Assembly: GCA_050260675.1 (NCBI GenBank)
Contig: JBLNCN010000004.1
Location: 5,915-69,914, forward strand
Source of the DNA: JBBDIP01 sp050260675
Lineage (GTDB): Bacteria; Bacillota; Sulfobacillia; Fermentithermobacillales; Fermentithermobacillaceae
DNA length: 64,000 nt
Direction: 5' to 3'
Shown here piece after piece: positions 8,200 through 17,032 of this stretch (position 1 is the first letter of the stretch; each line of letters opens with the position of its first letter). The notes beneath the pieces were generated by a model. The model was not told the DNA's origin. It saw only the letters and a program-made list of their open reading frames with translations, and made no database searches. The translations under genes and the position numbers were made by a program.

Positions 8200-8223
8200 T
8201 TGACACGAAGCACACTTAGTGTG
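8200..8223 (+). promoter_or_regulatory. Promoter-like TTGACA with overlapping palindrome
   Basis: TTGACA at 8200-8205 is followed by a perfect 6-1-6 inverted repeat CACACT-T-AGTGTG at 8211-8223, just ahead of the RBS and ATG at 8243. The -10 box is poor (AGACTA region), which would fit an activator-dependent or repressed promoter. LuxR- or XRE-type proteins typically bind such short inverted repeats. Confidence 0.4.
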
Positions 8224-8242
8224 GAGACTAAGGCGGAGCAGC

Positions 8243-11200
8243 ATGGATCATCAGATCTCTAGCACAAGGCCTATGGAGTGTGGAGCACGAAGCATGGTTC
8301 GCGCAAAGGACTCAGCCTCGTTAGGACAGACCAGTCTTCCCGACTTGCCAGGGTACGTGATTCGAGACGAATTATATGCTGGTCTTCGAACCAGAATATA
8401 CCGTGGTTGGTCAGTCACGAGACAGGTGCCGGTCCTCATAAAGGCGCCAAAACCCCAGACGGCTTCCCTACCTGATGTAACCAACATCTTCTATGAATAT
8501 GAGATTACCCGAGACTTGGAGCTAGATGGTATCGCCAAGATCATCGAACTGGTAAACGTAGGTACGACTCTAGCAATCATCTTCGAAGACGCGGGAGCCA
8601 TACCCCTAGCACAATACATCGAGGACAGGGCTGTTCGGATTCATGATTTTCTCGACATAGCTTTGCACTTGGTCGAGACGCTTGCACGACTACACCAAAG
8701 TGGCATAGTCCACAGGAACATCAGCGACGAAAGCATCCTTGTTCATCCGAAGACCAAGAGAGTGGCAATCACAGGCTTTGCTGCCGAGTCAACCGTGCCT
8801 CAACTGAAGTCTTTCACCGAGCTCGGGCACCCAGCGTACATGGCGCCCGAGCAGACTGGTTTAGGATCATATAACGTTGACCACCGGAGTGACTACTACT
8901 CGCTCGGAGTAGTGTTCTACAAGATGCTGACTGGCAAGCTTCCGCTTGAGGCCACAAGCTCTTCCGAATGGATTCTGGTCCACGCTACTCAAGAACCTAC
9001 GCCACCTCACGCAGTGAACCCGAGAGTTCCCCGGGCGCTATCACACATAACGATGCGGATGCTGTCGAAGAGTCCGGACGAGCGGTATCAAAGCTCATGG
9101 GGACTTATACGGGACCTGCGAGAATGCAGCGACCGGATGAACGCCGCCGATACTGCTGGACCTTTAGGTACCGGGCAGCCTGAGCTCCACCCCCGGTTTG
9201 CGCTGTCCCGGAAGCTGGTCGGTAGGCGCGAGCACGCAGCGATTCTGAAGAGAGCCCTTGATCAAGCCAGCCGAGGCAAGGGCGGAATCGTACTATTGGG
9301 AGGCGAAGCGGGGATAGGGAAAACCAAACTGGTGAAGGAGGTCCTAAGGCCACTCGCTATCGAGAAAGGGTACTACGGTTATGGAAAGGCCGAACAGATC
9401 AAGCATCACACTCCCTATGCTTCTTTAGTCAGCGCTCTAGACATGATCGTGAGACAGCTCATAACAGATAGTGAATGCAACCTAGCGATGTGGAAAAACG
9501 AAATACTCAAGGCAGTGGGACGAAACGGAGCAGTGGTTACCGAACTCCTTCCTGATGTTGAGACGATAATTGGTCCGCAGCCCCAGCTTGAAGCACTCAG
9601 TCCAAAAGAGGCGCAGAACCGATTCTTCATGGTCCTTGGGGATTTCTTGGGCGCTCTTGCCGGTCGAAGCGCTCCCCTCGTGCTGTTCCTCGATGACCTA
9701 CAGTGGATAGAAGTGGCTTCTCTGCAGCTCCTGCGCTACCTGTGCTTACGCCTCACGTGTTTTATGGTAGTCGGCGCCTATAGAGACAACGAAGTTGACA
9801 AATCCCATCCACTAACTGATTTTGTGCAGCATGTTCGCGGGAAAATCCCGGTTACAGAGCTCCATCTGGACCCCCTAAACGCAGAGGAAGTTGTCGAGTT
9901 TGTAGCAGACACCTTTGGTTGTCCATCGAAACAAATACAGCCTCTGGCCGCCATGTTGGAACGAAAAACCTATGGAAATCCCCTCTTTCTCGGGGAGTCG
10001 CTTAAAGCAATCTACGACGAGAGCGTCGTAAGGCTGAACGAGTATACGGGATACTGGGAGTGGAAAGCTGATTCGGTAGAGAGTTTGAAGATACCCGGTA
10101 GCATTGTGGAACTAATCCTAATGAGGCTAAACAGAATTCCACAAGCCTCTCTGGAACTCCTGAAACTAGCCTCCTGTCTGGGACATACCTTCGATCTCGA
10201 GTCCTTGTCGCTCATCAGCGAAATGACCCTCTCAGAGGCCTCTGCCCACTTGGCTCCTGCAATGAAGGAGGGCCTTGTGTTCCCGACTTCCGGGCAGAGC
10301 GACAACAGATCCTTCGAATTCAGTCATGACAGGATTCAGCAGTCCGTATACTCTTTGTTCTCGGAAGATGAAAGAAAGAAAGTGCACTTGAGGATCGGGC
10401 GGTTCATGCTGAGGGAAGTCTTGCCGGACGACCCTGACAACAGGGCGCTTCCCACCATGGACCACATTAACCGCAGTCTGGACTTGATAGACTGCCCTCG
10501 AGAAAGACTGCAATTCGCCGATTACAACCTTCGAGCAGGCCGAAAAGCAAAATCATCCGCTGCTCATGATTCCGCCTTGAGTTACTTCAGGGCTGGGAAG
10601 GAACTCCTTCCGGAAGATGCTTGGACCCAGCATTACAGCCTATGCTACGCTCTTCACCTCGAATGTGCCCAGTGTGAGTACATGATGGGCGGGAGCACGG
10701 AAGCGGAGAATCTGCTCGATATACTGATCAATCATGCCAAGACCGAGTTGGAGAAGGCTGACATCCACAGCATGAGGATGGTACTGTACGCAGAAACGGG
10801 AGACTATGGGAGGGCGCTGGAAACAGGCATTAACACCTTGAGCGCACTTGGCATGCCCGTGCCGGCGCGGCCTGCTGCACTGCATTACGTCAAGGAAGTC
10901 CTTCTCTATAAATGGCTCATGCTCAACAGAGGCGTCGAGTACCTCATCAACCTACCTGCAATAAGCGATGAGAAACAGAAGAAGGTCACCGAAGTACTGG
11001 TCAAGTTCATACTTGTGACATGCACCAACTATCCCGACCTGTATGCTCTCACTATTATCAAAGCGGGAAACCACGCCATAAGGCACGGTGGTTCCGAAAT
11101 GGCTCCCGTTGGTTACTTGGGTTTTGCAATAACCGAAGGGAGCGTACTGGGGAACTATGCAAGAGGGTATGAGTTGGGTAAGGCGGCTCTGTCAGTCATT

Positions 11201-12952
11201 GAACGATACGGCAAGAGTTTCGCCAGGTGTATCGTGTACTTCACCCTGGGCGCAATCATAAACCATTGGACGCACCACCTAGGAGATGGGCTTGAGTACT
11301 TAAGCAGAGCCGTCGAATACGCTTTGAGAGACGGGGAAGTAATCGTTGCCGGGTGGGCGTATGGGACGATCCTCGAGAACAAATACCTCATGGGAGCATC
11401 CCTAGATGAAGTCTTGGAAGAATCCAAGAAGTGTAGCGAGTATGCAGAGAGAGTAAGGCATGAGAACCTTTTGTTGAACGCACGGTCATATAGCCTTATC
11501 GCTTCCATCCTGAGGGGGTGGCGATTCCCTTCCGACGATCCTTGGGACAACGAAGACATCTCCAACGGCGATAAGGCCTCCCTGGCTGCCCACTACTTCT
11601 GCCAAATGCAGATCTGCTACCTAAGGGGAGATTACACGAGAGCTCTTTCGATTGTGGAAGATGAACTCAGAGGGTGCCTCTCGGCTATAATGGGGTTTAT
11701 GCTTTCAGCTGAATGCAACTATTACCATTCTCTTATTGTAGCAGGCATGTACCCCCGGGTGCGCTCGCGAGAGCGAAGAAGACTGATAAGATGCTTGCAG
11801 AAGAACCAACGGAAGATGGAAAAATGGTCGGATTCCTGTCCACAAAACTTCCTTCACAAGTATTGCCTGGTCAGGGCAGAACACCTCCGGATCTTGGGTA
11901 AGAACCAGGAAGCTGAGGTCTTCTATGACAAGGCAATTATCTCAGCACGAGACAATGGCTATTTGCAGGATGAGGCGATTGCGTGCGAGTTGGCTGCTGT
12001 ATTCAGCGCCAATCGAGGTAGGATCAATGTCGCGAGAGCGTACATGAGCGATGCATGTAGGTTATACAAACAATGGGGGGCCACCTCCAAGGTTCAGGAC
12101 CTAGTAGTGAGATACCCGGAACTGACGGACGAAGGGTCTCACCGGGAGAGCAGATGGAGGTCAACCAGTAACTTGGTCAGGAGTATCCTCGTGGATCACG
12201 CCCACGAAGATACCAGGGATAACCAGCGAGATCTTAGCGCCGATCAAGAGTTGTTGCAGAGCGTAGTGGGTCAGACCGATCCCCGCAAAGCAATTGAGGC
12301 TTTCCTGAATTCTATCGCGAGCCTTACCTATGCCAACAAGGCTTATCTGGTATTAGAGTGGGAACAAAAGCTGGCTATATACTTTGCATGGGATAGTGAA
12401 GCGGGGGCCATGTCGATTCCGGAACCCACACCACTTGACCAGGCTGATGTGCTATGCAAAGCCATCGTACGACTTGCCTTCAGGACACTCAAACCTGTAA
12501 TCGCCGACGAGGACCAACTCGCTGTGCTCAGCAAAGATCCGTATCTTAGTACAGCAAAGCCGAAATCGGTTGCGTGCATTCCGCTTCTGGCACAAGGCAC
12601 TCCTATCGGTGCCCTCTATCTTGAGAATAGTTTTGTGCCAAACATCTTTACCCCTGGAAAGCTTGGACAGGCAGAGCTGTTGGCGAACCGGCTGTTTCAC
12701 AGAAGATCTCTCAGACGGTTCCTCAGGCGAATCACCGGCGATAAGTCGTCGGTGCCGAGTGAGGTCCTCACCGAAAGGGAGATGGAAGTACTTGGGCTGA
12801 TTTCTAGAGGGCTATCGAACAAAGAAATCGCTGACGCTCTAGACCTGACGATGAACACAGTCAAGACCCACATCAAGAACATCTACGGAAAACTCCAAGT
12901 CACTAGTAGGGTCCAAGCGGTACAGCGAGGGAAAGACTTGGAAGTACTGTAG
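8243..12952 (+). CDS. Giant pseudokinase-ATPase-TPR-GAF-LuxR regulator
   Basis: A 1569-aa multidomain signalling protein. Residues about 30-290 form a Ser/Thr kinase fold: the VAIK-like lysine is in VPVLIKAPK, and the APE-type motif is in AYMAPEQ. The catalytic HRD reads HRN and the DFG reads GFA, so catalytic and metal-binding Asp are both lost and this is probably a pseudokinase. Residues about 330-560 are an AAA-16/STAND ATPase with Walker A GGEAGIGKT (about 354) and Walker B LVLFLDDLQW. A long helical, TPR-like region follows (about 740-1290), then a GAF-like domain (about 1345-1490), and a C-terminal LuxR HTH (about 1505-1565, LTEREMEVLGLISRGLSNKE). The N-terminal order resembles the large kinase/ATPase/GAF proteins that end in a histidine kinase, but here the output is DNA binding. 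The ATG at 8243 has GGAG 4 nt upstream; a GTG at 8219 is possible. Ligand and targets are unknown. Confidence 0.85.
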   Translation: MDHQISSTRPMECGARSMVRAKDSASLGQTSLPDLPGYVIRDELYAGLRTRIYRGWSVTRQVPVLIKAPKPQTASLPDVTNIFYEYEITRDLELDGIAKIIELVNVGTTLAIIFEDAGAIPLAQYIEDRAVRIHDFLDIALHLVETLARLHQSGIVHRNISDESILVHPKTKRVAITGFAAESTVPQLKSFTELGHPAYMAPEQTGLGSYNVDHRSDYYSLGVVFYKMLTGKLPLEATSSSEWILVHATQEPTPPHAVNPRVPRALSHITMRMLSKSPDERYQSSWGLIRDLRECSDRMNAADTAGPLGTGQPELHPRFALSRKLVGRREHAAILKRALDQASRGKGGIVLLGGEAGIGKTKLVKEVLRPLAIEKGYYGYGKAEQIKHHTPYASLVSALDMIVRQLITDSECNLAMWKNEILKAVGRNGAVVTELLPDVETIIGPQPQLEALSPKEAQNRFFMVLGDFLGALAGRSAPLVLFLDDLQWIEVASLQLLRYLCLRLTCFMVVGAYRDNEVDKSHPLTDFVQHVRGKIPVTELHLDPLNAEEVVEFVADTFGCPSKQIQPLAAMLERKTYGNPLFLGESLKAIYDESVVRLNEYTGYWEWKADSVESLKIPGSIVELILMRLNRIPQASLELLKLASCLGHTFDLESLSLISEMTLSEASAHLAPAMKEGLVFPTSGQSDNRSFEFSHDRIQQSVYSLFSEDERKKVHLRIGRFMLREVLPDDPDNRALPTMDHINRSLDLIDCPRERLQFADYNLRAGRKAKSSAAHDSALSYFRAGKELLPEDAWTQHYSLCYALHLECAQCEYMMGGSTEAENLLDILINHAKTELEKADIHSMRMVLYAETGDYGRALETGINTLSALGMPVPARPAALHYVKEVLLYKWLMLNRGVEYLINLPAISDEKQKKVTEVLVKFILVTCTNYPDLYALTIIKAGNHAIRHGGSEMAPVGYLGFAITEGSVLGNYARGYELGKAALSVIERYGKSFARCIVYFTLGAIINHWTHHLGDGLEYLSRAVEYALRDGEVIVAGWAYGTILENKYLMGASLDEVLEESKKCSEYAERVRHENLLLNARSYSLIASILRGWRFPSDDPWDNEDISNGDKASLAAHYFCQMQICYLRGDYTRALSIVEDELRGCLSAIMGFMLSAECNYYHSLIVAGMYPRVRSRERRRLIRCLQKNQRKMEKWSDSCPQNFLHKYCLVRAEHLRILGKNQEAEVFYDKAIISARDNGYLQDEAIACELAAVFSANRGRINVARAYMSDACRLYKQWGATSKVQDLVVRYPELTDEGSHRESRWRSTSNLVRSILVDHAHEDTRDNQRDLSADQELLQSVVGQTDPRKAIEAFLNSIASLTYANKAYLVLEWEQKLAIYFAWDSEAGAMSIPEPTPLDQADVLCKAIVRLAFRTLKPVIADEDQLAVLSKDPYLSTAKPKSVACIPLLAQGTPIGALYLENSFVPNIFTPGKLGQAELLANRLFHRRSLRRFLRRITGDKSSVPSEVLTEREMEVLGLISRGLSNKEIADALDLTMNTVKTHIKNIYGKLQVTSRVQAVQRGKDLEVL

Positions 12953-12998
12953 CGAACTAGCACCTCCTGAACCTCTGGAGCCAGATTGCTTCGCTGAC

Positions 12999-13024
12999 TC
13001 ACCCCTTTGGGTGATTTCTTTCTT
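12999..13024 (+). terminator. Rho-independent terminator
   Basis: Stem TCACCC/GGGTGA with a 4-nt loop followed by TTTCTTTCTT, 46 bp after the giant regulator stop codon. Confidence 0.8.
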
Positions 13025-13102
13025 GTGCATGTCATTTAGACTCCTTAGCGCAACTGCGCTCTAGCGCATGTCGAAATCTGTGACTCCGGGGAGGTTATCG
13101 AC

Positions 13103-13765
13103 GTGATCAACAAGTCTTTCTTTCGAAGAATCCTTGGCATCGTGAAGAAGGACAAACCATCTAGCAAGGAAAAGGAAAAGCAACAGGCAGTTGGTTTTGG
13201 CAACGGCAGCAAGAAAGCGCTGCCCGAAAAACCAATGAGAGAAGCCACCGACCGTGAGCCGACCGCGCTTAAGGCCGCAATTGAAACAGCACCGAAGAGC
13301 TCGCAGAATGGCTCGGAGAATAGCGGTCAGGGGTACATGAGCCTGACTTCGGTCAACGGGATCTACCAACTGAACAAGATCTCTTGCGAGGGCATTGGCA
13401 CAGTATTCATGGCGGAGGTCTATTTGAAGACTCTGCCCGATCACCTGCCCTCAGAAGTAAAGAGAAAGACAGTCATAGACATAATCCGGTCTACGGGTGT
13501 GACCACCAACCACCTACGCGAAGACGGCGAAAAGAGAAAGCGGGTCCTCGCGGATTATCTCGAGGAATTTTCCCAGACTACCAACCGACTCGTTGAGGAC
13601 CATCAGGCGGAGATCCGGAAACTGACGGGCCAGATCAAAGAACACGAGAAGGCCATCCTTGAGCGAAAGGAACTCCAGAAGGAACAGGCCGCGCTTGTTA
13701 ACTTCGAGAACCAGAGACTTCAGGGAATTATCGATTTCCTGGGAGGAGACCCGGCGAGAAAGTAA
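13103..13765 (+). CDS. Unrecognised coiled-coil protein
   Basis: A 220-aa protein of no family I recognise. The N-terminus is basic (INKSFFRRILGIVKKDK) and followed by a Lys/Ser/Glu-rich low-complexity linker to about residue 75. Then comes a compact region with GIYQLNKISCEGIGTVFMAEVYLKTLP split around residues 83-110, which looks folded. The C-terminal half (about 145-212) is a charged helical coiled coil. No signal peptide or membrane segment is seen. The GTG start has GGAGGT 7 nt upstream. It lies between the giant regulator and another unknown gene in the same orientation, with its own terminator before it, so it is probably transcribed separately. It could be a structural partner or a target of the regulator; that is inference. 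Confidence 0.7.
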   Translation: MINKSFFRRILGIVKKDKPSSKEKEKQQAVGFGNGSKKALPEKPMREATDREPTALKAAIETAPKSSQNGSENSGQGYMSLTSVNGIYQLNKISCEGIGTVFMAEVYLKTLPDHLPSEVKRKTVIDIIRSTGVTTNHLREDGEKRKRVLADYLEEFSQTTNRLVEDHQAEIRKLTGQIKEHEKAILERKELQKEQAALVNFENQRLQGIIDFLGGDPARK

Positions 13766-13852
13766 GCGAGAGCGGTGCAGATAGCATCCACCGGTTCCGT
13801 CCTGAAATACCGTCAATTGTGATCTTTTCCCCGAAAAGGCGGTGTATTCGGC

Positions 13853-14341
13853 ATGCAATCAGATGGAGTACTGAAGGCCATACTTGAGCAGGTTAGTCCA
13901 CCTACGCCACTCGATTCAGATACAGCGGACTATGTGGTTAATCAGATCATGAAGTCTTGGGCAATCTTGTCGAAGGGCTTTTCCGGACAGACGGAACGCA
14001 TGGACGAAGTGTTCATCGAGCTCTTTCTTAAGTCCAGAGTGCCTTGGGTACGTCAATGGTGGGTATACGATAGCCGGTTGATGTGCGTTTCGCTAGGTCC
14101 CAACGGCAAGATATCGACTACGTGCACTCTTGGCCTTACCAGCGTTTCAAGGGTGGAACTCAAGATGAATTGGCCCGCAGGCATCGGGAAACTGGCCATC
14201 CATAGCATTGACGGGAATACCACCGTGATTCGGCAAACAGTGCGGATCCAACAATGTACTCCCGCAGACTCGAGCCAGCTAGCCCCGCGCGTCAGAAGGT
14301 TTGTAAGTCTGGCAAGCATACTGCAGGCGCATGTGATGTAG
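13853..14341 (+). CDS. Unrecognised 162-aa protein
   Basis: No family recognised. The protein is soluble, with a helical N-terminal half (VLKAILEQVS, ADYVVNQIMKSW) and a probable beta-rich second half (WWVYDSRLMCVSLGPNGK, TCTLGLTSVSRVELKMNWPAG). It has two Trp-rich spots (WVRQWW) and four cysteines with no clear metal-binding spacing. An AGGCGGTG site lies about 10 nt before the ATG. It is 87 bp after the coiled-coil gene on the same strand and may be co-transcribed with it. Base composition is like the rest of this AT-richer block. Confidence 0.65.
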   Translation: MQSDGVLKAILEQVSPPTPLDSDTADYVVNQIMKSWAILSKGFSGQTERMDEVFIELFLKSRVPWVRQWWVYDSRLMCVSLGPNGKISTTCTLGLTSVSRVELKMNWPAGIGKLAIHSIDGNTTVIRQTVRIQQCTPADSSQLAPRVRRFVSLASILQAHVM

Positions 14342-14419
14342 GCGCTATTAGACTCCAAACCTCACCTGCTCTGTTGTCGTCGGGGGAAACCCCGAAATAC
14401 AGGTCAGTCGCGGAGAGGT

Positions 14420-14486
14420 GCATCCGGCCCGCCAGGCTGAGCCCCGGATGCGGGAGATTTCCGCATCCGGCCGGCCAGGCTGGGCC
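14420..14486. repeat. Paired direct repeat with a strong hairpin
   Basis: Two near-identical 24-bp copies beginning GCATCCGGCC (14420-14443 and 14463-14486, 2 mismatches) flank a 10-bp inverted repeat CCGGATGCGG / CCGCATCCGG (14444-14453 and 14461-14470, 7-nt loop). It sits between two convergent genes. There is no T-run, so it is not an ordinary terminator; it may be a REP-like element. Confidence 0.75.
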
Positions 14487-14510
14487 GCTTCCGACCGGCA
14501 TAAGATGCCT

Positions 14511-15251
14511 TCATTTAAGGAACCTTGCCACATAGGAAATCGCCGCAAGGAGCCCGTCTGAGGCATTGTGTGCCAAGATGGGCCCCAACAGGCTTCCCGT
14601 ATTGCGGTACATGACGGAGTAGAAGATGCCTAACGCAAATGCGATGGTGAGCTGCACGGGGTCCAGATGGGTTATCCTGAACGGCGAGACTGTGAACCCT
14701 ATGTGGGCCAGTGAGAACACGATGGCGCTGATGACGTCCGCAGAGGACACGGTGAACTCAGGGAATCGCACCTCTCCCTTCCAGGACCTGTCCAGAATAG
14801 CCGTGGTGAGAGATCTGAACAGCAGCTCCTCGGAGATGCCCGGCATTGTGAACATGAACAGGAGGTTGCCGGTTATACTCCGCGCCGTCGCCGGGTGGCT
14901 GACGGCTTCTTGCAGCGATGAGGACGGCGTCAAGAGCCAGTTGACGATTACGCCGTACACAGCGCATCCGAGACAGAACCTCCAGAACACTCTCATTGAC
15001 CAGTCGCTATTGTTAAGGTTTAGGCCCCACTGGGCCACCGTCCGCTTCCACGTCAGGCTGAGCGCGGCGATCACTGCTATAGTCAAAGCAGCCTGCGCTA
15101 TGTGATGCAGGAAGCCCCATGCGAACACACCATCAGGATCAAGATCCGCAAACCAACCGATCGCCGTATCGGCGAAACACGAGGATAGGAGAGGGATAAG
15201 GTAGACCAACAACGCCACATAGACGATGTCTCGGATCTTGCTTGCCGCCAC
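14511..15251 (-). CDS. CPBP-family intramembrane metalloprotease
   Basis: A 246-aa integral membrane protein of the CPBP (Abi, CAAX-processing-like) family. Several hydrophobic segments are visible. The family motifs are present: SEELLFRSL (Glu-Glu and Arg), FSLAHIGF (first His) and LAHNASDGL (second His). These line the membrane-embedded active site. Members process prenylated or other peptides, or serve in bacteriocin immunity; the substrate here is unknown. The frame is open to 15404, but the GTG at 15251 has GGAGGG 7 nt upstream and starts the membrane domain, so it is preferred. It is followed 43 bp upstream by the FAD oxidoreductase gene on the same strand. Confidence 0.85.
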   Translation of the reverse strand: MAASKIRDIVYVALLVYLIPLLSSCFADTAIGWFADLDPDGVFAWGFLHHIAQAALTIAVIAALSLTWKRTVAQWGLNLNNSDWSMRVFWRFCLGCAVYGVIVNWLLTPSSSLQEAVSHPATARSITGNLLFMFTMPGISEELLFRSLTTAILDRSWKGEVRFPEFTVSSADVISAIVFSLAHIGFTVSPFRITHLDPVQLTIAFALGIFYSVMYRNTGSLLGPILAHNASDGLLAAISYVARFLK

Positions 15252-15294
15252 CGGATACCCTCCTTTCCCTGCCGCGATAGTCCTGCGGAGCCTT

Positions 15295-16788
15295 CTAGAT
15301 GCCGGTAAAAGGCACTTTCTCCCGCTTGCAGATACGCATGATCGTGTCTTTACCCGTGATAACTGCCACAGGAAGTCCTCCGGGAGGCTGCAGCCATTGG
15401 CCACTCAAATAGACATTGTCCAAACCCCTGATCCGGCCTGTATGGGCCAGGGCTTTTCCACGGACGGTCGGCAGGAACGACATAAACGCCCCGCGGTAGG
15501 CATTGCAGTACCGCTCATATGTCTTGGGGGTGGCGACATCCAGCAGGCTGAGCCTGCCCTTCATCTCCCCAAAGCGTGTCTCGACTGCTCGGAGAACCTC
15601 TCCGCCGACCCTCGACTTCTCGCTTTGATAGCGCTCGCGGTCTCTCGCCAGCGCGTCCCATGCGTCGTAGTCCTGGGAGAACTGGTTTATCGCGCAGGTG
15701 ATAAGCGTCTTGCCCTCCGGAGCGAACGATGGCTCATGCCGGAAATGGGTTATTGTCAATCGTTCGATCGCCCTCTCGCCAACGCGGAAGGGGGCTACCG
15801 GGAATGACACGCTACGGGGTACAGAGTGAATAATCCCATCGTAGCCCAGACTCACAAGGACCTGAGACGCGAGAGGATAGTCCTTCGGGTTCCGGTACCG
15901 ATCCTGGAAAGACCTATCAGGATACTTCCCAAGGAGCAGCCGCTCAAAGAGAACATTAGCGTCACAAGCGGCCACGAAATAGTCACCTTCGAAGGATTCG
16001 CCGCTCCGGCTGACGGCACGCGAGGCTCTCCCGGATTCCACGATAAGTTTGGATACCTGACACCCGGTCTTCATGAGACCACCGAGGCTTAGGTAGCGCT
16101 CCGCCATCCGAGCGGCAAACGCTCTCGACCCTCCGCGAGGGACGGAAGCCTGGCCTTTAGCGAACGCTGCGAGAGCGAACAGAACCGATGAAGCGCTGTA
16201 GCCGTCGGGCAAGAATGAGGCCAGGGCGGCCCTCAGGGCAGGGTGCCGAAAAGTCTGGGCGTAGTCCTTGAGGCTGGTCTTGCCGTACTTGCGCATGACC
16301 ATGCCGGCAGACTTCATCGCGGCAAACACCCTGATATTCTCCGCGAGAGACATCATGTCAAACGGCTTGTCGACGGGCTCCTCGTAGGACTGCAGCTGCA
16401 AGATTAGGTAGCAGAACTCCTCAATAGCATCCCGGTCCTCTGGCGATATGCTGAGCCAGCTCGACTTTAAGCGATCGAGATCGCGGTACATGGTCACCGT
16501 AACGCCGTCGTGCTCAAAAGCCAGGAAACTATCAGGATGATAGATTTCGACTCCGTCCAACGCGCCGACCGCCATCCAGAGCCTATGGAGCGGGGTCCCT
16601 TCCTTGGTCCCCACCAGCCAATGGATGCAGCCGTCGATGTGGTAACCTTCGCGATCCCAGCCGGTGCACTCTCCGCCCGGCGCGCTGTTCTTCTCAAGGA
16701 TCACGCATTCAAAGCCGTTCTTGCGGGCGAAGATGCCGGCCGACATACCGGCGATTCCGCCTCCGATGATAACGATCCTCTTCACCAT
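15295..16788 (-). CDS. FAD-dependent oxidoreductase, phytoene desaturase-like
   Basis: A 497-aa flavoprotein of the CrtI/phytoene dehydrogenase superfamily. The N-terminus has the dinucleotide fold GGGIAGMSAG, then LEKNSAPGGECTGW, and a conserved DGCIHWLVG. The C-terminus has the CrtI-type FAD motif LDNVYLSGQWLQPPGGLPVA. No carotenoid synthesis genes (phytoene synthase) are in the window, so the substrate may not be a carotenoid. Related proteins exist across Clostridia without known function. It precedes the CPBP gene on the same strand and probably shares a transcript. The 5' region contains a 13-bp inverted repeat. Confidence 0.88.
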   Translation of the reverse strand: MVKRIVIIGGGIAGMSAGIFARKNGFECVILEKNSAPGGECTGWDREGYHIDGCIHWLVGTKEGTPLHRLWMAVGALDGVEIYHPDSFLAFEHDGVTVTMYRDLDRLKSSWLSISPEDRDAIEEFCYLILQLQSYEEPVDKPFDMMSLAENIRVFAAMKSAGMVMRKYGKTSLKDYAQTFRHPALRAALASFLPDGYSASSVLFALAAFAKGQASVPRGGSRAFAARMAERYLSLGGLMKTGCQVSKLIVESGRASRAVSRSGESFEGDYFVAACDANVLFERLLLGKYPDRSFQDRYRNPKDYPLASQVLVSLGYDGIIHSVPRSVSFPVAPFRVGERAIERLTITHFRHEPSFAPEGKTLITCAINQFSQDYDAWDALARDRERYQSEKSRVGGEVLRAVETRFGEMKGRLSLLDVATPKTYERYCNAYRGAFMSFLPTVRGKALAHTGRIRGLDNVYLSGQWLQPPGGLPVAVITGKDTIMRICKREKVPFTGI

Positions 16789-16881
16789 GGAGCCCCCCTG
16801 CTGCTCAATGTGTTTGGGCGAATCCTGGGGCCTCTCGGACCCAATGAGGCGGCCTAATGTTAGCAGGATAAGGTCATGGCG

Positions 16882-16973
16882 ATCGTCACTCGAAAGAGTG
16901 AATTGGGCGAGCGATCCGGCGCTGCCTTGGGTATCGGCCGGCTCTACCGAAGTTCACCCGTTCGAGTGACGAT
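16882..16973. repeat. 13-bp inverted repeat with 66-nt spacer
   Basis: ATCGTCACTCGAA (16882-16894) and its exact complement TTCGAGTGACGAT (16961-16973) lie in the gap between two divergent genes. The left arm also forms a small hairpin, CACTC-GAAA-GAGTG, with a GNRA loop (16887-16900). It could be a pair of operator half-sites or a structured leader of the plus-strand gene. Confidence 0.75.
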
Positions 16974-17032
16974 AACTCCCCCTCTCCTTTGGTACCATTG
17001 TGGCGTTTCCAGGGAGAAAGGGAGAGATCCGC

